Source: Spongospora subterranea f. sp. subterranea | Lineage: Eukaryota; Endomyxa: Phytomyxea; Phytomyxea; Plasmodiophorida | Length of the DNA stretch: 64,000 bases | Direction of reading: 5' to 3' | NCBI GenBank assembly: GCA_049724395.1 | Contig: JAUGWO010000064.1 | Coordinates: 62,001-126,000, forward strand | In this document: positions 48,576 to 58,722 of the stretch, one piece after another | Layout of the letters: every line of letters begins with the position of its first letter | Position numbering within the stretch: position 1 is the stretch's first letter | Translations under genes and position numbers: made by a program | Notes under the pieces: generated by a model | What the model was told of the DNA's origin: nothing | The model's input: only the letters and a program-made list of their open reading frames with translations | Database searches by the model: none

Positions 48576-49442
48576 CTATTCATTCATTAAATCTGAGCGT
48601 TTTCGCCAATGACGGGGATTTGGCATTCGATAGTCGATATGATGCACATATCTGCAGATGACGTTGAGACCTATAAACCGCTTATGACTCCCTGGATCCG
48701 CCAGAGCACATCGGGCATTTGTCCATAAGTCGTCGATTTCGATAAATTTTCTTACGGTCAATCGCCAAACGAACCCATTGTTGGTTTCGTAATTAATAAA
48801 TTCTGGGCGGTTATTGTGTGCGGTGACGTCCGAAAGCAGAATCGTACAATCTGATGCGCCGTCGTCGACATAGAACTTGTTGAATTCGAAATCTTGTTCT
48901 GAATCCATCATCTGCGATCTGTTATCGACGAGTCTGGGCACGATTATTGTCATCAAAGAACTCTCGTCTGCATTACCGACGGCAGTATCTGAGAAGAATC
49001 GCCCGGGAATCGGACGGATTTCGCCGTTGATGAATTTTTTGTAAAACCCAGCTTCGAGAAAAGCAAATTCGATCGGGAAATATCCTCTTGCACTACCGAT
49101 CGGATCCAGCAGCTCGAGCTGATTTCGTGATGTGCCGAGAAACATCAGCCCGGAAGAATGAAAACTGATCAATGTGCCTTCTTGCAGTCGCGTATCTACA
49201 CTCGGCCGCACGAACGCATACCACAGATCAAGGGCGGAGAAGAACTGCTTAAACAATGGATAGGCGCGCAAGTTCTTGTCGTCGGCTGGTACCGGACCTG
49301 GGCCGCCTTTTTCCAAAAGGCCCTGGTTAACCGCCGCCTTGAAAGATTCTACGTCAACGTCGACGGCGCTCGGGACTGTAGGAGACCATGATTTCACGTT
49401 GTCGAACGTCAGGACAAAGAGGTCGTTGGCCTCATTGCTCAT
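48576..49442 (-). CDS. Array protein, best-preserved copy (288 residues)
   Basis: The longest version of a protein found in every array unit. It contains NDLFVLTFDNVKSWSPTVPS, VESFKAAVNQGLLEKGGPGP, FFSALDLWYAFVRPSVDTRL, SFHSSGLMFLGTS, ELLDPIGSARGYFPIEFAFL, YKKFINGEIRPIPGRFF, VYVDD-like NKFYVDDGASDCT and RPEFINYETNNGFVWRLTVR. It is rich in aromatic residues, has no signal peptide or membrane span, and looks globular. I recognise no domain. In other copies an N-terminal extension of about 50 residues (DRENERFYEFDHTLVRILSA) precedes it; here that part is out of frame. Substitutions between diverged copies look mostly conservative, which hints at past selection. It is probably a host gene or gene fragment, but an element-borne gene cannot be excluded. 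Confidence 0.55.
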   Translation of the reverse strand: MSNEANDLFVLTFDNVKSWSPTVPSAVDVDVESFKAAVNQGLLEKGGPGPVPADDKNLRAYPLFKQFFSALDLWYAFVRPSVDTRLQEGTLISFHSSGLMFLGTSRNQLELLDPIGSARGYFPIEFAFLEAGFYKKFINGEIRPIPGRFFSDTAVGNADESSLMTIIVPRLVDNRSQMMDSEQDFEFNKFYVDDGASDCTILLSDVTAHNNRPEFINYETNNGFVWRLTVRKFIEIDDLWTNARCALADPGSHKRFIGLNVICRYVHHIDYRMPNPRHWRKRSDLMNE

Positions 49443-49603
49443 GTTGAAATGCCGATTCGCGAAAAGTCTGTGCCGTTGATAGGTCCGAGAACGGCCGAAA
49501 GAATCCTGACCAGTGTGTGATCAAACTCATAGAACCGCTCATTTTCACGGTCACTGGTTGGCACAGGAACGTCTAAACCCGCCGACACTGATTCAATACA
49601 GGG

Positions 49604-49790
49604 TGTAATTCAACCCATCCGAGTACAATTGGATAGACCAGCTCGAGGACCCTTATGGACCAAAAACAAACAACACCAACTTTTTGGATTCGTTGGATCG
49701 GATATGGGTCCCGTGGATGGACCCTCAGGAAAAATGAGAGTTGGGCGACAATTATTAATCTTGTACAGATCGTGATCTCAGGGTGACCAG
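49604..49790 (+). repeat. Array unit U6 (truncated)
   Basis: The start of a further forward unit with an internal deletion (jumping from CAACTTTTTG to GGATTCGTTGG at about 49687), ending where the orientation inverts. Confidence 0.7.
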
Positions 49791-50626
49791 CGACACCTCT
49801 CTGTCCTGACGTTCGACAAAGTGAAATCATGGTCTCCTACAGTCCCGAGCGCCGTCGACATTGACGTAGAATCTTTCAGGGCGGCGGTTAACCAGGGCCT
49901 TTTGGAAAAAGGCATCCCAGGTCCGGTACCAGCCGACAAAACGTTTTTGCGCGCCCTGCCATTGCTGAAGCAGTTCTCCTTCGCCATTGATCTGTGGTAT
50001 GCGTTCGTGCGGCCGAGTGTAGATACGCGACTGTGCGAAGGCACATTGATCAGTTTTCATGCTTCCGGGATGATGTTTCTCGGCGCTTCACGGGATCAGC
50101 TCGACCTGCTGGATCCAATCGGTAGTGCAAGAGGGTAATAATCGATCGAATTTGCCTTTCTCGAAGCTGGGTTTTACAAAAAAAGTCATCAACGGCGAAA
50201 TTCGTCCAATTCCCGGGCGATTTTTCTCACATAATGCCGTCGGTAATGCAGACGAGAGTTCTTTAATGACAATAATCGTGCCCAGACTCGTCGATAACAG
50301 ATCGCAGATGATGGATCTAGAACAAGAATTCGAATTCAACAAGTTCTATGTCGACGACGGCGCATCATATTGTACTATTCTGCATTCGGACGTCATCGCA
50401 CACAATAACTGCCCAGAATTTATCAATTACAAAACCAACAATGGGTTCGTTTGGCGATTGACCGTAAGAAAATTCATCGAAATCGACGATTTATGGACAA
50501 ATGCCCGATGTGATGTGGCGGATCAAGGGAGTCATAAGCGGTTTATAGGTCTCAACTTCATCAGCAGATATGTGCATCATATCGACTATCGAATGCCAAA
50601 TCCCCGTCCTTGGTGGAAACGCTCTT
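49790..50626 (-). repeat. Inverted flank of the array, first part
   Basis: Array unit sequence in reverse orientation, carrying the array protein on the plus strand. It breaks off at about 50626, where Harbinger-derived sequence begins. The remainder of the same unit resumes at 52326. Confidence 0.8.
49821..50626 (+). pseudogene. Array protein, diverged inverted copy
   Basis: The same protein as in the forward units, now on the plus strand: 49821-50138 covers VKSWSPTVPSAVDIDVESF to DPIGSARG, and 50125-50700 covers the rest. A frame change lies near 50137. This copy is the most diverged (SFHASGMMFLGASRDQLDL), so it gives the best view of which residues vary. Confidence 0.5.
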
Positions 50627-50747
50627 GCCTGCCTCCAGCACGGACATTCTCCAAGAACAGTGCCCCCAGCCGGCGCAACCACGGCCAGAGCATAACATAA
50701 AGTTGACTTTACGGACTTTTAGCCATTTGGAGGGAGAATGAAAAGAA

Positions 50748-50885
50748 ATAAACGTGATTATATTGTCATTCTTCATGATCGATTCCGAGAATGCCTTTAA
50801 CAACTTCGAACGCAGAGCCGTCAGGTATTGGGCGTTGCGTTCTCCTCGATCATGAAGAATGACAACATAATCACGTTTATTCTTT
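50748..50885. repeat. Short hairpin, arms of about 35 bp
   Basis: TGATTATATTGTCATTCTTC at about 50756 is matched inverted near 50850-50883 (GAAGAATGACAACATAATCA) around a spacer of about 65 bp. It lies in the damaged left part of the Harbinger insertion. Confidence 0.65.
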
Positions 50886-51049
50886 CCATTTTCATGTGAT
50901 CAATGAGTTTACTTCTCAACTGTGTGTTAACGTCTCGGTTTCTCAGCTGCAGAAGCCTCTGGGTGTACTCGGGGATCTCCAAACACCTGCGAACCTCCGG
51001 AGCATTCGTCGATGGTGTGAAACTTTTCACTTGCTCATGTCGTTGATCT

Positions 51050-52280
51050 TTAACATTCATATTGTGCAATATGATGCACGCTCATAATTGCGCCCATATC
51101 GTCCTGGAACCAGAGCCGCGCTTGTAAAGCGCCAAAGGCGCGTTCGACGTCTTTTCGCAGAGCCTCCTGCAGCTTCGCAAAGCACTTCTTCTCGCTGGTG
51201 TTTGGCTCCCGAGAAGAGGCAACATTGACCGACCATGGCGGATAAATTCCGTCTACTAAGAAGTACCCACAGTCGAAACGAACACCATCGATGGTGAAGC
51301 TCGAATCGGGAGCAGAGTCGGACAACATCTCCGAAAGAATTTCGACCGATCCAGGACATTAATATCGTTGCAACTTCCAGGCTTGCGAAATTCGTAGATC
51401 TCCGGAAGCGACAGCTTCCAGAACGATTGAAGCTGGTCCATCTTTGCCCGTCATCTATCCAACCCACGCCGTTGGACAATTTTTCCAGAACCAATGCATG
51501 CAATCCAGTGATCCTAACATACCAGGCATTCCACGTTCCGCGTTATCTTTGTGAAGGCGAATAATTTCTTCGCGATTTGGTGCACGAAGAAACTCGTCCC
51601 CGTATTGATCGCAAACTGCGCGGCAGAATTTCTTGAGGCCGGCCATAATTTTGGTTTCGCTCAATCGATCGTTTTCGTCGACTGCATCTGCGGCGACACC
51701 GTGTGCCAACATCTCAGCGCAGCCGTGATTTTCTGTTCCGGTGAAGCTCCCAGCTGACCAGAAAATCGCGTCTTTGTGTGAAAAACGCATCACGTTTTGG
51801 GATGACATGTACAATCTGGTGAAAAAGGCGTGTTGACGTTCTGAACCTTCGCCGAAAATTACGCTCCGCATACACAGGTGACGCACAGAGGTAGTCTGTC
51901 ATAAGCCTGGCATGTCCATCTGCGATGCCACGGTTGATGTTTGAGGAACGCCCTACTATCGATCCACCTCTGGAAACTTGTTGCTCCTTGTCCGAGGGAG
52001 CTATCAGACTCGGAATCCAACTCTATGGCCAATAACATCCATTCATCATCGTCCAGGAGCTTATCAATGAGGATGAGATCACAGTCCATTGTCGTTGGAA
52101 ATAATTTTGTAGAGTATGGGACACCTCATTGAGATATCGTCTCATCAGGGTCACCCATTTGATGAAAATATCTGCAAGTCTCTGACTCATCACAAACCGT
52201 TTAAACACCTCGAATAAAACTGTACCGGTGAGGCAACCAGGTTTTATAAATGTTCTCGAAACAAGGTGCTGTACAGCCAC
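51050..52280 (-). pseudogene. Harbinger (plant/oomycete-type) transposase, broken
   Basis: From the 5' side: an acidic N-terminal part (LELDSESDSSLGQG), then FLRAPNREEIIRLHKDNAER, RGMPGMLGSLDCMHWFWKNC (first aspartate, about 51510), PGSCNDINVLDRSKFF (second aspartate, about 51360), YFLVDGIYPPWSVNV (about 51250) and EALRKDVERAFGALQARLWF (about 51130). All are signature blocks of Harbinger nucleases as found in plants and oomycetes. The blocks fall in different frames, so the gene is no longer intact. Confidence 0.85.
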
Positions 52281-52325
52281 AGACTCACTTCAAGTTTAGG
52301 ACAAGAACTACCGGTGGAGATGCTC

Positions 52326-52470
52326 TTAGTTGTATATAGGCCCTTGTTTTCAAAAAGCTTGGCCATTCCTAGACAAACAAATTTCACACACGTAAATCAG
52401 CCGATAAAATTGAGCTGAAATCAGTAATGACGAGGCCCACTCCGAGGAGCTATTCCTCGTCTCTGACATA
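52326..52470 (-). repeat. Inverted flank of the array, second part
   Basis: Continuation of the inverted unit beyond the Harbinger insertion (TAGGCCCTTGTTTTC..., CGAGGAGCTATTCCTCGTC), ending at about 52470. Beyond this no unit sequence is seen. Confidence 0.8.
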
Positions 52471-52484
52471 TCGGTTCTATGTAA

Positions 52485-52557
52485 AAACACGGTACTGTAT
52501 CATCAACAAAAACACGGTATTGTATCATCAACAAAAACACGGTACTGTATCACCGCA
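52485..52557. repeat. Three tandem copies of a 24-bp unit
   Basis: The motif AAAAACACGGTACTGTATCA with a short ATCAAC linker is repeated three times with one substitution, immediately after the array ends. Confidence 0.75.
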
Positions 52558-52689
52558 CTGGCACTCAGTCATCCATGGATACACCGGGTGCTGTACAGTA
52601 GGGGAGGGGGTTTCATTTAGAAGATTAGTCATGAACACATAAATAAATACTGGAAGTTATCAATAAATCTACTGATTATAGTATTTTTT

Positions 52690-52908
52690 ACGATCAGTCA
52701 TGCACATGCCATATTGGAGTTCCTTAATAATACATCTATCGATTAATCGCTGTGTATCAGACCGCGAAGGACAGGTCACAAACCTTTTTTTTTCAATATA
52801 AGTCAACCTCTTTCCACATTCATAATTCAATCATTTAATTTGATAATAAAAAACCAACGATAGATGTATCATTGAGAACGGTTAACATGTCATGTGCATG
52901 ACTGATCG
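52690..52908. repeat. Inverted repeat, arms of about 50 bp
   Basis: ACGATCAGTCATGCACATG near 52699 and ATACATCTATCG near 52730 recur inverted at about 52857-52908, around a spacer of roughly 115 bp. Possibly a MITE-like foldback; it overlaps the 3' end of the neighbouring minus-strand frame. Confidence 0.6.
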
Positions 52909-53242
52909 TTAATAGACGCAGTGCGTCAATGATCAATGAGACTTCGCGACGCCTTAGTAGTTTGTAAAGTGCTGGATGACCCCATCCACAGACTCTATGG
53001 AGTGCGGGTTTCTTCAAAAACGGGCTTGAGAACCTAAAAAATGAATTGAGACGGTCAGTCGTCAGAGAAAGTTCAGGCTCCTCGAACTTTGTCATAATCT
53101 GTACTTGATTATTTGGATAACTTGCAGAGATTAGCCTGTTGGATTCTGTCCAGATCTGTTGAGCTGGTTTGGAGCGATCCTCAACAGCGAGGCGATCGAC
53201 TAAACCGAAAACGAATATCAGGACATCCTCCATCACGAACAA
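52835..53242 (-). CDS. Unidentified protein, 135 residues
   Basis: An open frame beginning MFVMEDVLIFVFGLVDRLAV, with LISASYPNNQVQIMTKFEEP and a C-terminal helix-rich part (ALYKLLRRREVSLIIDALRL). No recognised domain. A short intron could fall near LNSFFRFSSPF, as the residues there read like intron sequence. It is divergent from the plus-strand exons starting at about 53277. Confidence 0.35.
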   Translation of the reverse strand: MFVMEDVLIFVFGLVDRLAVEDRSKPAQQIWTESNRLISASYPNNQVQIMTKFEEPELSLTTDRLNSFFRFSSPFLKKPALHRVCGWGHPALYKLLRRREVSLIIDALRLLTISHAHDMLTVLNDTSIVGFLLSN

Positions 53243-53276
53243 GGCAGATCTCTAACAACAATTCCGCCCGCGTCAG

Positions 53277-54079
53277 TTGGTCCTAATCTGGAGATCAAAG
53301 TGCTTGCCCATGAGCATCTTCGAGGTTGACGATATGGCTAAAATATTCTTATTCTTACAAAAGATAGTGTGCAGGTGCTCTGGCTGGGCGAGTTGGCGTC
53401 GCGGGCCGCCGTTCTCGGAGCGACCTGGCCCATTTTTTCTGAGAGGTTCTGCAACATCATTGGAGACGAGCTTGTTGATCGAGTTCAAAATAAAGGAGGT
53501 GGATCAACCAGAGAAGTGAGTAGTTCGGCTTCGTTTCGGCGATTAGTATGTAAGATGTTGGCCGCGAGTCCGGATTGGGTTATCTCTTCGACAAGTCAGG
53601 TGCTTGCGGATTAGCGGTGGCTGGATTGGAAAACGATGAAGATTTAGCGAAGCGGGGATGTTTCTTCAAGATATGGTCGGGAATTACTCTGGCGACGGCT
53701 TGGTTGGAAAGTCATCACGTTGTGTAGCAAGCAAGTCCGACATAGCCCAGTTTTCATTGAGACAACTCCAACACATTATTGCAAACGAGGCTAAGACAGA
53801 GAAAGATCAACAAGCCAACGCTGCTCGCCATGCAATTGATCGAACTGTCTCAGGATTCACTCGACGACCTCGTCTCCAAAAATGTTGAGGAACGTCTCAG
53901 CAAAAAATGAGCCACGTCGCTTTAAAAACGAGTTGACCGCGACGTCAACCGACGACCTCGAGACTCGGGCAGAGAAGCGCATTTTTTACACCAACAATTC
54001 CAACCCGTATCAAGCCAATAACCTTGGCGTAGGAGCCTTGCGTTTTCCTTTGATCACAACACCAGTCCAACACAACTAA
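53277..54079 (+). CDS. Unidentified multi-exon gene
   Basis: Exon-like frames separated by GT-AG signals: VLWLGELASRAAVLGATWPI (after a TGTGCAG acceptor near 53372), a donor GTGAGTAG near 53515, then GACGLAVAGLENDEDLAKRG with CFFKIWSGITLATAWLESHH, then QLIELSQDSLDDLVSKNVEE, and a last segment ending SNPYQANNLGVGALRFPLIT before a stop at 54077-54079. Composition and splice signals support a real gene of perhaps 200 residues. The family is not recognised and the joins are not certain. Confidence 0.4.
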
Positions 54080-54140
54080 ACCCCATCTCTGTGATCCAAA
54101 CGCGACAACTATTTACAAGTAAGGAACGATGACCAACTTA

Positions 54141-54470
54141 GAGCACATCCACCGGTTGGGTGTCTGATAGGGTAAATGTCGGCCTTTGGATGTGCTTACA
54201 ATCACATAACCTAAGATTTAAATATCAAGTTCCACAACGGTCTACTGGCTAAACGATAGGCTAAATACCCACATGATGCAGATTTTATCATCGGATGACG
54301 ACGACGATCAGTTTGTCGTTCTGCTACTGGAATCGGCTCAACTGGAACAGCTTGAAGACGAGGACGAAAGAAGGCACGGTGGCTCTCAGCCCGGAAGGAA
54401 GGCCAATATTCAAAGGGACCACCTGGACGGTCATCAGCAGCTGTGATATGATTATGCTATCACAGCGTTT
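54141..54470 (+). mobile_element. Harbinger 5'-end fragment
   Basis: TTA at 54138-54140 is followed by GAGCACATCCACCGG, nearly the terminus seen at 52325. An inverted match (GGATGTGC, then TTA) lies at 54188-54198. The frame after it (SSDDDDDQFVVLLLESAQLE, then HGGSQPGRKANIQRDHLDGH, about 54283-54440) is the typical N-terminal RRGGSRPGR-type segment of Harbinger transposases. The element then breaks off; no catalytic part follows. Confidence 0.65.
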
Positions 54471-54837
54471 GCGATCTGGTGCTTCGGAACACAATCCTGG
54501 AACAGCAGGGTAAACAGGCCGTCATACCTCGAGCTCACGCCATCAATATCCTTACGGATTTCAACATATTTGAACTAATGTGGGGCTCAAACTAGTTCCG
54601 AGGACAGCCTCGCTAATGAGATCCAAAGCTGAGGACGTCGGAAAGTTACGGTCAAATCAAAGTGACTTTCGCCATTGGTCAAGACAGAAGAAAGTTTTAG
54701 CGGCCCAACCATTGACTTACAAGGATCATTAACAGGATCGGGTCGATCTGCCCGTTATCGACAGATAAGTTCACGTTTGGCTGATCCTCACCTACGGCTC
54801 CGCTTGTCCCACGCTTTCCGAGTTGGCGGTCTTAATC

Positions 54838-55302
54838 ATGACGTTGACTATTACGTTTTCCATCGCGTCGATTGCGGCAGGATGTGTGATAAACGAACAT
54901 GATTCATTCTTCGATAGTCTAGTGTTACCTATGGTTCCCTGTCCTAACATCGACTTTATGCAGAAAATGGCGGAGAGGTTTTCCTATTTTTGGTTCTTCA
55001 ACGGCATGATGTCGCCAAAGCATCTCCCGTCATGTTCAGGGACCAATCGCCAATACGTCAACAATCTTGTCTGTCTAGAGCAATCTGCAGGAACGTCAAG
55101 ATTGAGAATACAAACTCAACGGGGAAGCTTCCATTTTATCTGTTTAAACACCCAAACAACGAAAATTGAAACCCCTGTTTTCTTTCCTTTTGACCAGGTA
55201 ATCCATGCCAGAATAAGTGAAATACTAAGCGCTTCCTTCCCCTCGATGTATTCACCATTTGATTCCGGGGCATTTAGCTCCAGCGGCTCAGCTTCGACTT
55301 AA
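54838..55302 (+). CDS. Possible secreted protein, 154 residues
   Basis: The ATG at 54838 starts a hydrophobic signal-like segment (TLTITFSIASIAAGCVINEH), followed by a hydrophilic domain with several cysteines and aromatic patches (ERFSYFWFFNGMMSPKHLPS) and a serine-rich end. One continuous exon with a stop at 55300-55302. The family is not recognised. An upstream stretch (54675-54830) is also open in another frame and could be a separate exon. Confidence 0.4.
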   Translation: MTLTITFSIASIAAGCVINEHDSFFDSLVLPMVPCPNIDFMQKMAERFSYFWFFNGMMSPKHLPSCSGTNRQYVNNLVCLEQSAGTSRLRIQTQRGSFHFICLNTQTTKIETPVFFPFDQVIHARISEILSASFPSMYSPFDSGAFSSSGSAST

Positions 55303-55689
55303 GCTTATATTGAGAGTTTGAAAAAAATAGTGACTGATAGGTCAGCAAACCTGTGTCAAGAGTTTGGTAGCCCTATCAAGATAGTGTGGCTAACTTGAAT
55401 ATTGTAGCGACTTGGTTCATGAATTGTTATGAAACTCTTCGTAACAACGACACAATAACGTCACTCGAATATGCAGTATCCATAGTCGGTTTCTGTTATC
55501 TATATTGAACCTACGATTATTTCAACAAATAGTATTTAACATGTTCGCTCAGGCGGCATCATCTATGAACGGCCAGTTTCAAAACCCGCACATGACGGTT
55601 GAGCTAAGGGCACAATTTTGTTTTTATCGATTCAAGAACGTACATAGGTATATGTTTTAGATTATAGCGATTTAATTTGAAGCATGTCA
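55303..55689. other. Intergenic, no gene seen
   Basis: AT-rich sequence between the possible secreted protein and the CFAP141-like gene; nothing recognised. Confidence 0.4.
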
Positions 55690-56061
55690 TCAATTGTTGG
55701 GTTCGAGTGGACTACATTGATCCGACAGAGCCTGCAGTCGTTTCTCTCTTTCGGCAACAGCAAGCCTTGCATCTAACAAGTATTGTTTGGCTTTCAGCTG
55801 GAAACACTCTTGTGACTGATCATTGTTCCACCAATCAAACACCTGGAAAACCAGCTGTTTTTGAAGGATATCGTTGTTCCTCTCCCTGGCCTTGGCTATT
55901 TGCAACTCATTCAAATCGAGAGATGGTCTATTTTCAAAATCGATCACATTGCGGGGCGGCAAAAGAACCCGAGACATTGAAGGTTCGGGACACGCACAAA
56001 CTGTTTCTGAGTGATTGTCGTAATCGTTTATATGCATCGAAACCTTGCGGGCATCTTTCAT
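55690..56061 (-). CDS. CFAP141-like ciliary microtubule inner protein
   Basis: A 123-residue frame whose C-terminal half (LNELQIAKARERNNDILQKQ, then LKAKQYLLDARLAVAERE) resembles human CFAP141 (C1orf189), a small inner protein of ciliary doublet microtubules. The shared pattern is ELxxAKxxxxxxxQxxLxxLF, a glutamine/glutamate helix, then an aromatic residue and an arginine near the end. The match is short and from memory, so it is suggestive only. The start Met at 56061 is in a reasonable context; an upstream exon is possible. If right, the organism makes cilia or flagella. Confidence 0.45.
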   Translation of the reverse strand: MKDARKVSMHINDYDNHSETVCACPEPSMSRVLLPPRNVIDFENRPSLDLNELQIAKARERNNDILQKQLVFQVFDWWNNDQSQECFQLKAKQYLLDARLAVAEREKRLQALSDQCSPLEPNN

Positions 56062-56087
56062 GGCACTATAGCCACACTCGCCGGTAA

Positions 56088-57070
56088 GTGCACTGATTAG
56101 TCAGTAATCGGAACGCTACAGTGTTTTTGAGTTTTGACAGTGAAGCGCGCGAGTAGTACGATTCGCTGACAATCTAGCGGCTGTTCTCGCACGACGACGA
56201 ATTACAGACGCGACCTGAAATCATACTACTGTTTTGGATAGAGTTTAACCATACAACGGGATCAGATTCGGTTATTTCGTTAAACCGTATGCGAGCAAGC
56301 GATTGTAGGCGACCGGCTAGGTGGAGTCAGCACGGCGATAGGCTAATGCGAATTTGCATTGGACCGATTCAATAATCCTCAATGGCTCCTGTTGTGATGT
56401 CATTGGCGGACGGGGTTAACGCAAGTGCTTCGAATTTCGTCCCTCGGATCTAGAATCAAAAGCCACGGCGTGTTCTTTGAGTTTTCTGGCCGTGTTTCGT
56501 GAGGTATAGAGAAAGTACTTCAAATCATAGGAATCTGGCTTCTAGAGCCATACCAGATAAAAGGAGTCCATCGTGCTACGGCGTCTCGTTCATAATCCGC
56601 CGGCATGCTGGTCAAAGACAAAATACCCAGGTTTTGCCACCAGACATGAACATGTGAGCAGTAATCATCTCCCGGCTCCCAACAGAGCGTCAATTCAGTG
56701 TCAATTGACTGCGGGACCACAGTTACCGACAGCCGACATATTTGACTCCTCCACGGCGCAACAATATAAATGCGAACACCTGTGTTTGAAGTTTTGCTAC
56801 AGTGGGTTGCCCCTTTTTTTCTCGTCCTGGTTTGCGTTTCCCACACTTAGCCTGCTAACACGAGATGAACAGAGCGGATCGGTGACGGGCCTATTGACTC
56901 TGGATTGTGGTTGAAGTGCGCGCAGTCCCCACCCTACGTTTCACCGGTCTGTCAATTTGTGAATAATTGAGAGCAAAGGGTCACTGCATTATAGGGGAAG
57001 GCGGCGACCAGAACGGGGTGGCAGGCAGGGACTCACCTGGCCAGGAATCCGCCTACATACCGGCTAGAAT
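56088..57070. other. Intergenic or 5' region of the RhoGEF
   Basis: Open frames overlap on both strands between 56520 and 56914 (about 108-113 residues), but neither resembles a known protein. I treat the region as upstream sequence of the gene that follows. Confidence 0.3.
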
Positions 57071-58722
57071 GAAGACCACAGAACTGGGCTTGAATGCCGA
57101 GATCGCGTCGCTGGTCGCGCTGTGTAAATTGCGGCATCCATCGTCGAGCAGCGGAGGTGGCCTGACCACGTCACATCCGCATACCTTCATGGTGACCTTC
57201 GAGCTGATCAATACAGAGAAAGTTTTCATCGGCAAAATGCGGAATATGTACAGCGAATTTCACCGACGGCTCCGCGCCCAACTCATGTTCCAAGCCGAGG
57301 AATTTCCTGATCCCATAGATGCTCAGCTTGATAGATTGTTCAGTCATGCGATTGGATTTGCTGAGCGTCACGATGAATTTTTGACGAGTCTCAAAGGTGG
57401 GTACGCGAACATGAAAATGATTGTGCAGCTTATTAAGAACGATTCCCCTTCAGAAAACTGCAGAAAGTCATGTTTTCTCCGGAAAGTCGGAGAAACCTTC
57501 AAGAAGTTCGTCAGCGATTCGACCCCGTTTTATTCGGAGTATGCACAGCGATATGCCGACATAACGTACCAGCTCCGTAAATATCAAAGAAGTCATAAGC
57601 GCTTCTGCGAGTTCATCTTCGTGAGTGAAATCTGTGCCGGCGAGAGCATCGATTCACTGAGGATAGCTCCGATTCAACGCGGTTCGCCATGTAACAATTT
57701 GCAATTCACACGCTGACGATGCTTTCGTTTTGTCAACAGTGCCTAGGTATATTTTGTTGCTGAAAGAGCTTTTGCAAGGAATCATAGAGACGTCATTTCA
57801 AGGAAAGTCGATCTTATGTACGTCGCTAGACATGTCGTTTCTACTGCTGCTTTTGACAAGCTATTGTTTTCTAGCTGCAATTGAGTCTTGCAAACAAATG
57901 ACCAGAGAAATTGACAACTCCATTCACATTGGCGAAAAGATCTCTCAGGTTCACGTTCTTCACGATGTATTTTTTGAAGGTAGTGTCAATTTGATGGATT
58001 CGTCGAGATGCTTGTTAAAGTCCGGTGAGGTGACAAAAGTATAATTTACTTACTCACTCACCTGTTCCGTAACTCCAATCCTAAACTGCTTTCATTAGCT
58101 TTTTAAACACCAAGCAATGCACATGTCTCGAGGGAAAAGATACGTATTCTTTTTATTCTCAGATTGCCTCATATATTCCGAGATCGAAGGTTCTCATCGG
58201 ATTAAGCACGTCTTTCATCTTACAGCAATACAAGTTATTAGTTTGGAACGTCCCAACTCTCTCCGTATTGTCTCCCCTATTAAGGTTCGTTTATTCTGAG
58301 CTTCAGTCATCCTTGTTAGCCGTGCCTGAAGTATCTATTGCAACCCCAGTCGCTTTCTTTGCTCTTCGACAGTCCCGAAGATCAAAAATCCTGGACAAAT
58401 GAGCTCCACGAAGCCGGATCGAAATCTCCAGCGTGCCCGGATGATATGACCCCTCAAGTAAATATATGGAACTACTTGGCTGTTTCAAATCTGATCAATT
58501 TCTTTGTAGGAATTTGAAACCTTCGTAATGACAGGATCTGGGCCCAGTCCGAAAAAGAATCGCTTGGTAGCGTCATCGTTGATTGCGAAAAGCCATAAAG
58601 GTCTTAGAAGGGCATCAATTCGCTCGTTCTGGTCACATCCAACACGTCTTCGTGCATTCGCGACCGCTCTTGCCGGGAGTGCACTAATACTTCCTACAAC
58701 CAGAATACCGGGGAAATCTTAA
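57071..58722 (+). CDS. DH-PH Rho guanine-nucleotide exchange factor
   Basis: A Dbl-family RhoGEF that activates Rho/Rac/Cdc42-type GTPases at membranes. The DH domain spans about 57185-57960: ELINTEKVFIGKMRNMY (CR1), FAERHDEFLTSLK, FYSEYAQRYADITYQLRK, SIDSLRIAPIQR, a GT-AG intron (about 57690-57739), then VPRYILLLKELL (CR3), a second intron, and ESCKQMTREIDNSIHIGEKI. The PH domain follows (GKRYVFFLFSDCLIYSEIEG at about 58130, ending SPEDQKSWTNELHEAG). A last exon starts EFETFVMTGSGPSPKKNRLV and ends at 58722. No FYVE or other zinc finger was found downstream. The ATG at 57071 is the first in good context; an in-frame upstream extension to 56967 exists. Confidence 0.85.

Larger units (their letters stand above)
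46245..49603 (+). repeat. Array unit U5 (3,359 bp)
   Basis: The left half is identical to U4. After about 47980 it diverges and is closer to U2 and the parental MRPS5 sequence. Confidence 0.85.
50627..52325 (-). mobile_element. PIF/Harbinger element inserted in array unit, left end truncated
   Basis: The right terminus reads GAGCATCTCCACCGG on the minus strand and abuts TTA at 52326-52328, the three-base target duplication of PIF/Harbinger elements. Array sequence continues directly after it. The other end has no matching inverted repeat at 50627, so that side has been lost or rearranged. The interior encodes a Harbinger nuclease on the minus strand. Confidence 0.8.

Noticed and set aside
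56573-56914. Gene at 56.5-56.9 kb
   Set aside because: Overlapping open frames on both strands with no recognisable motif; more likely noncoding upstream sequence.
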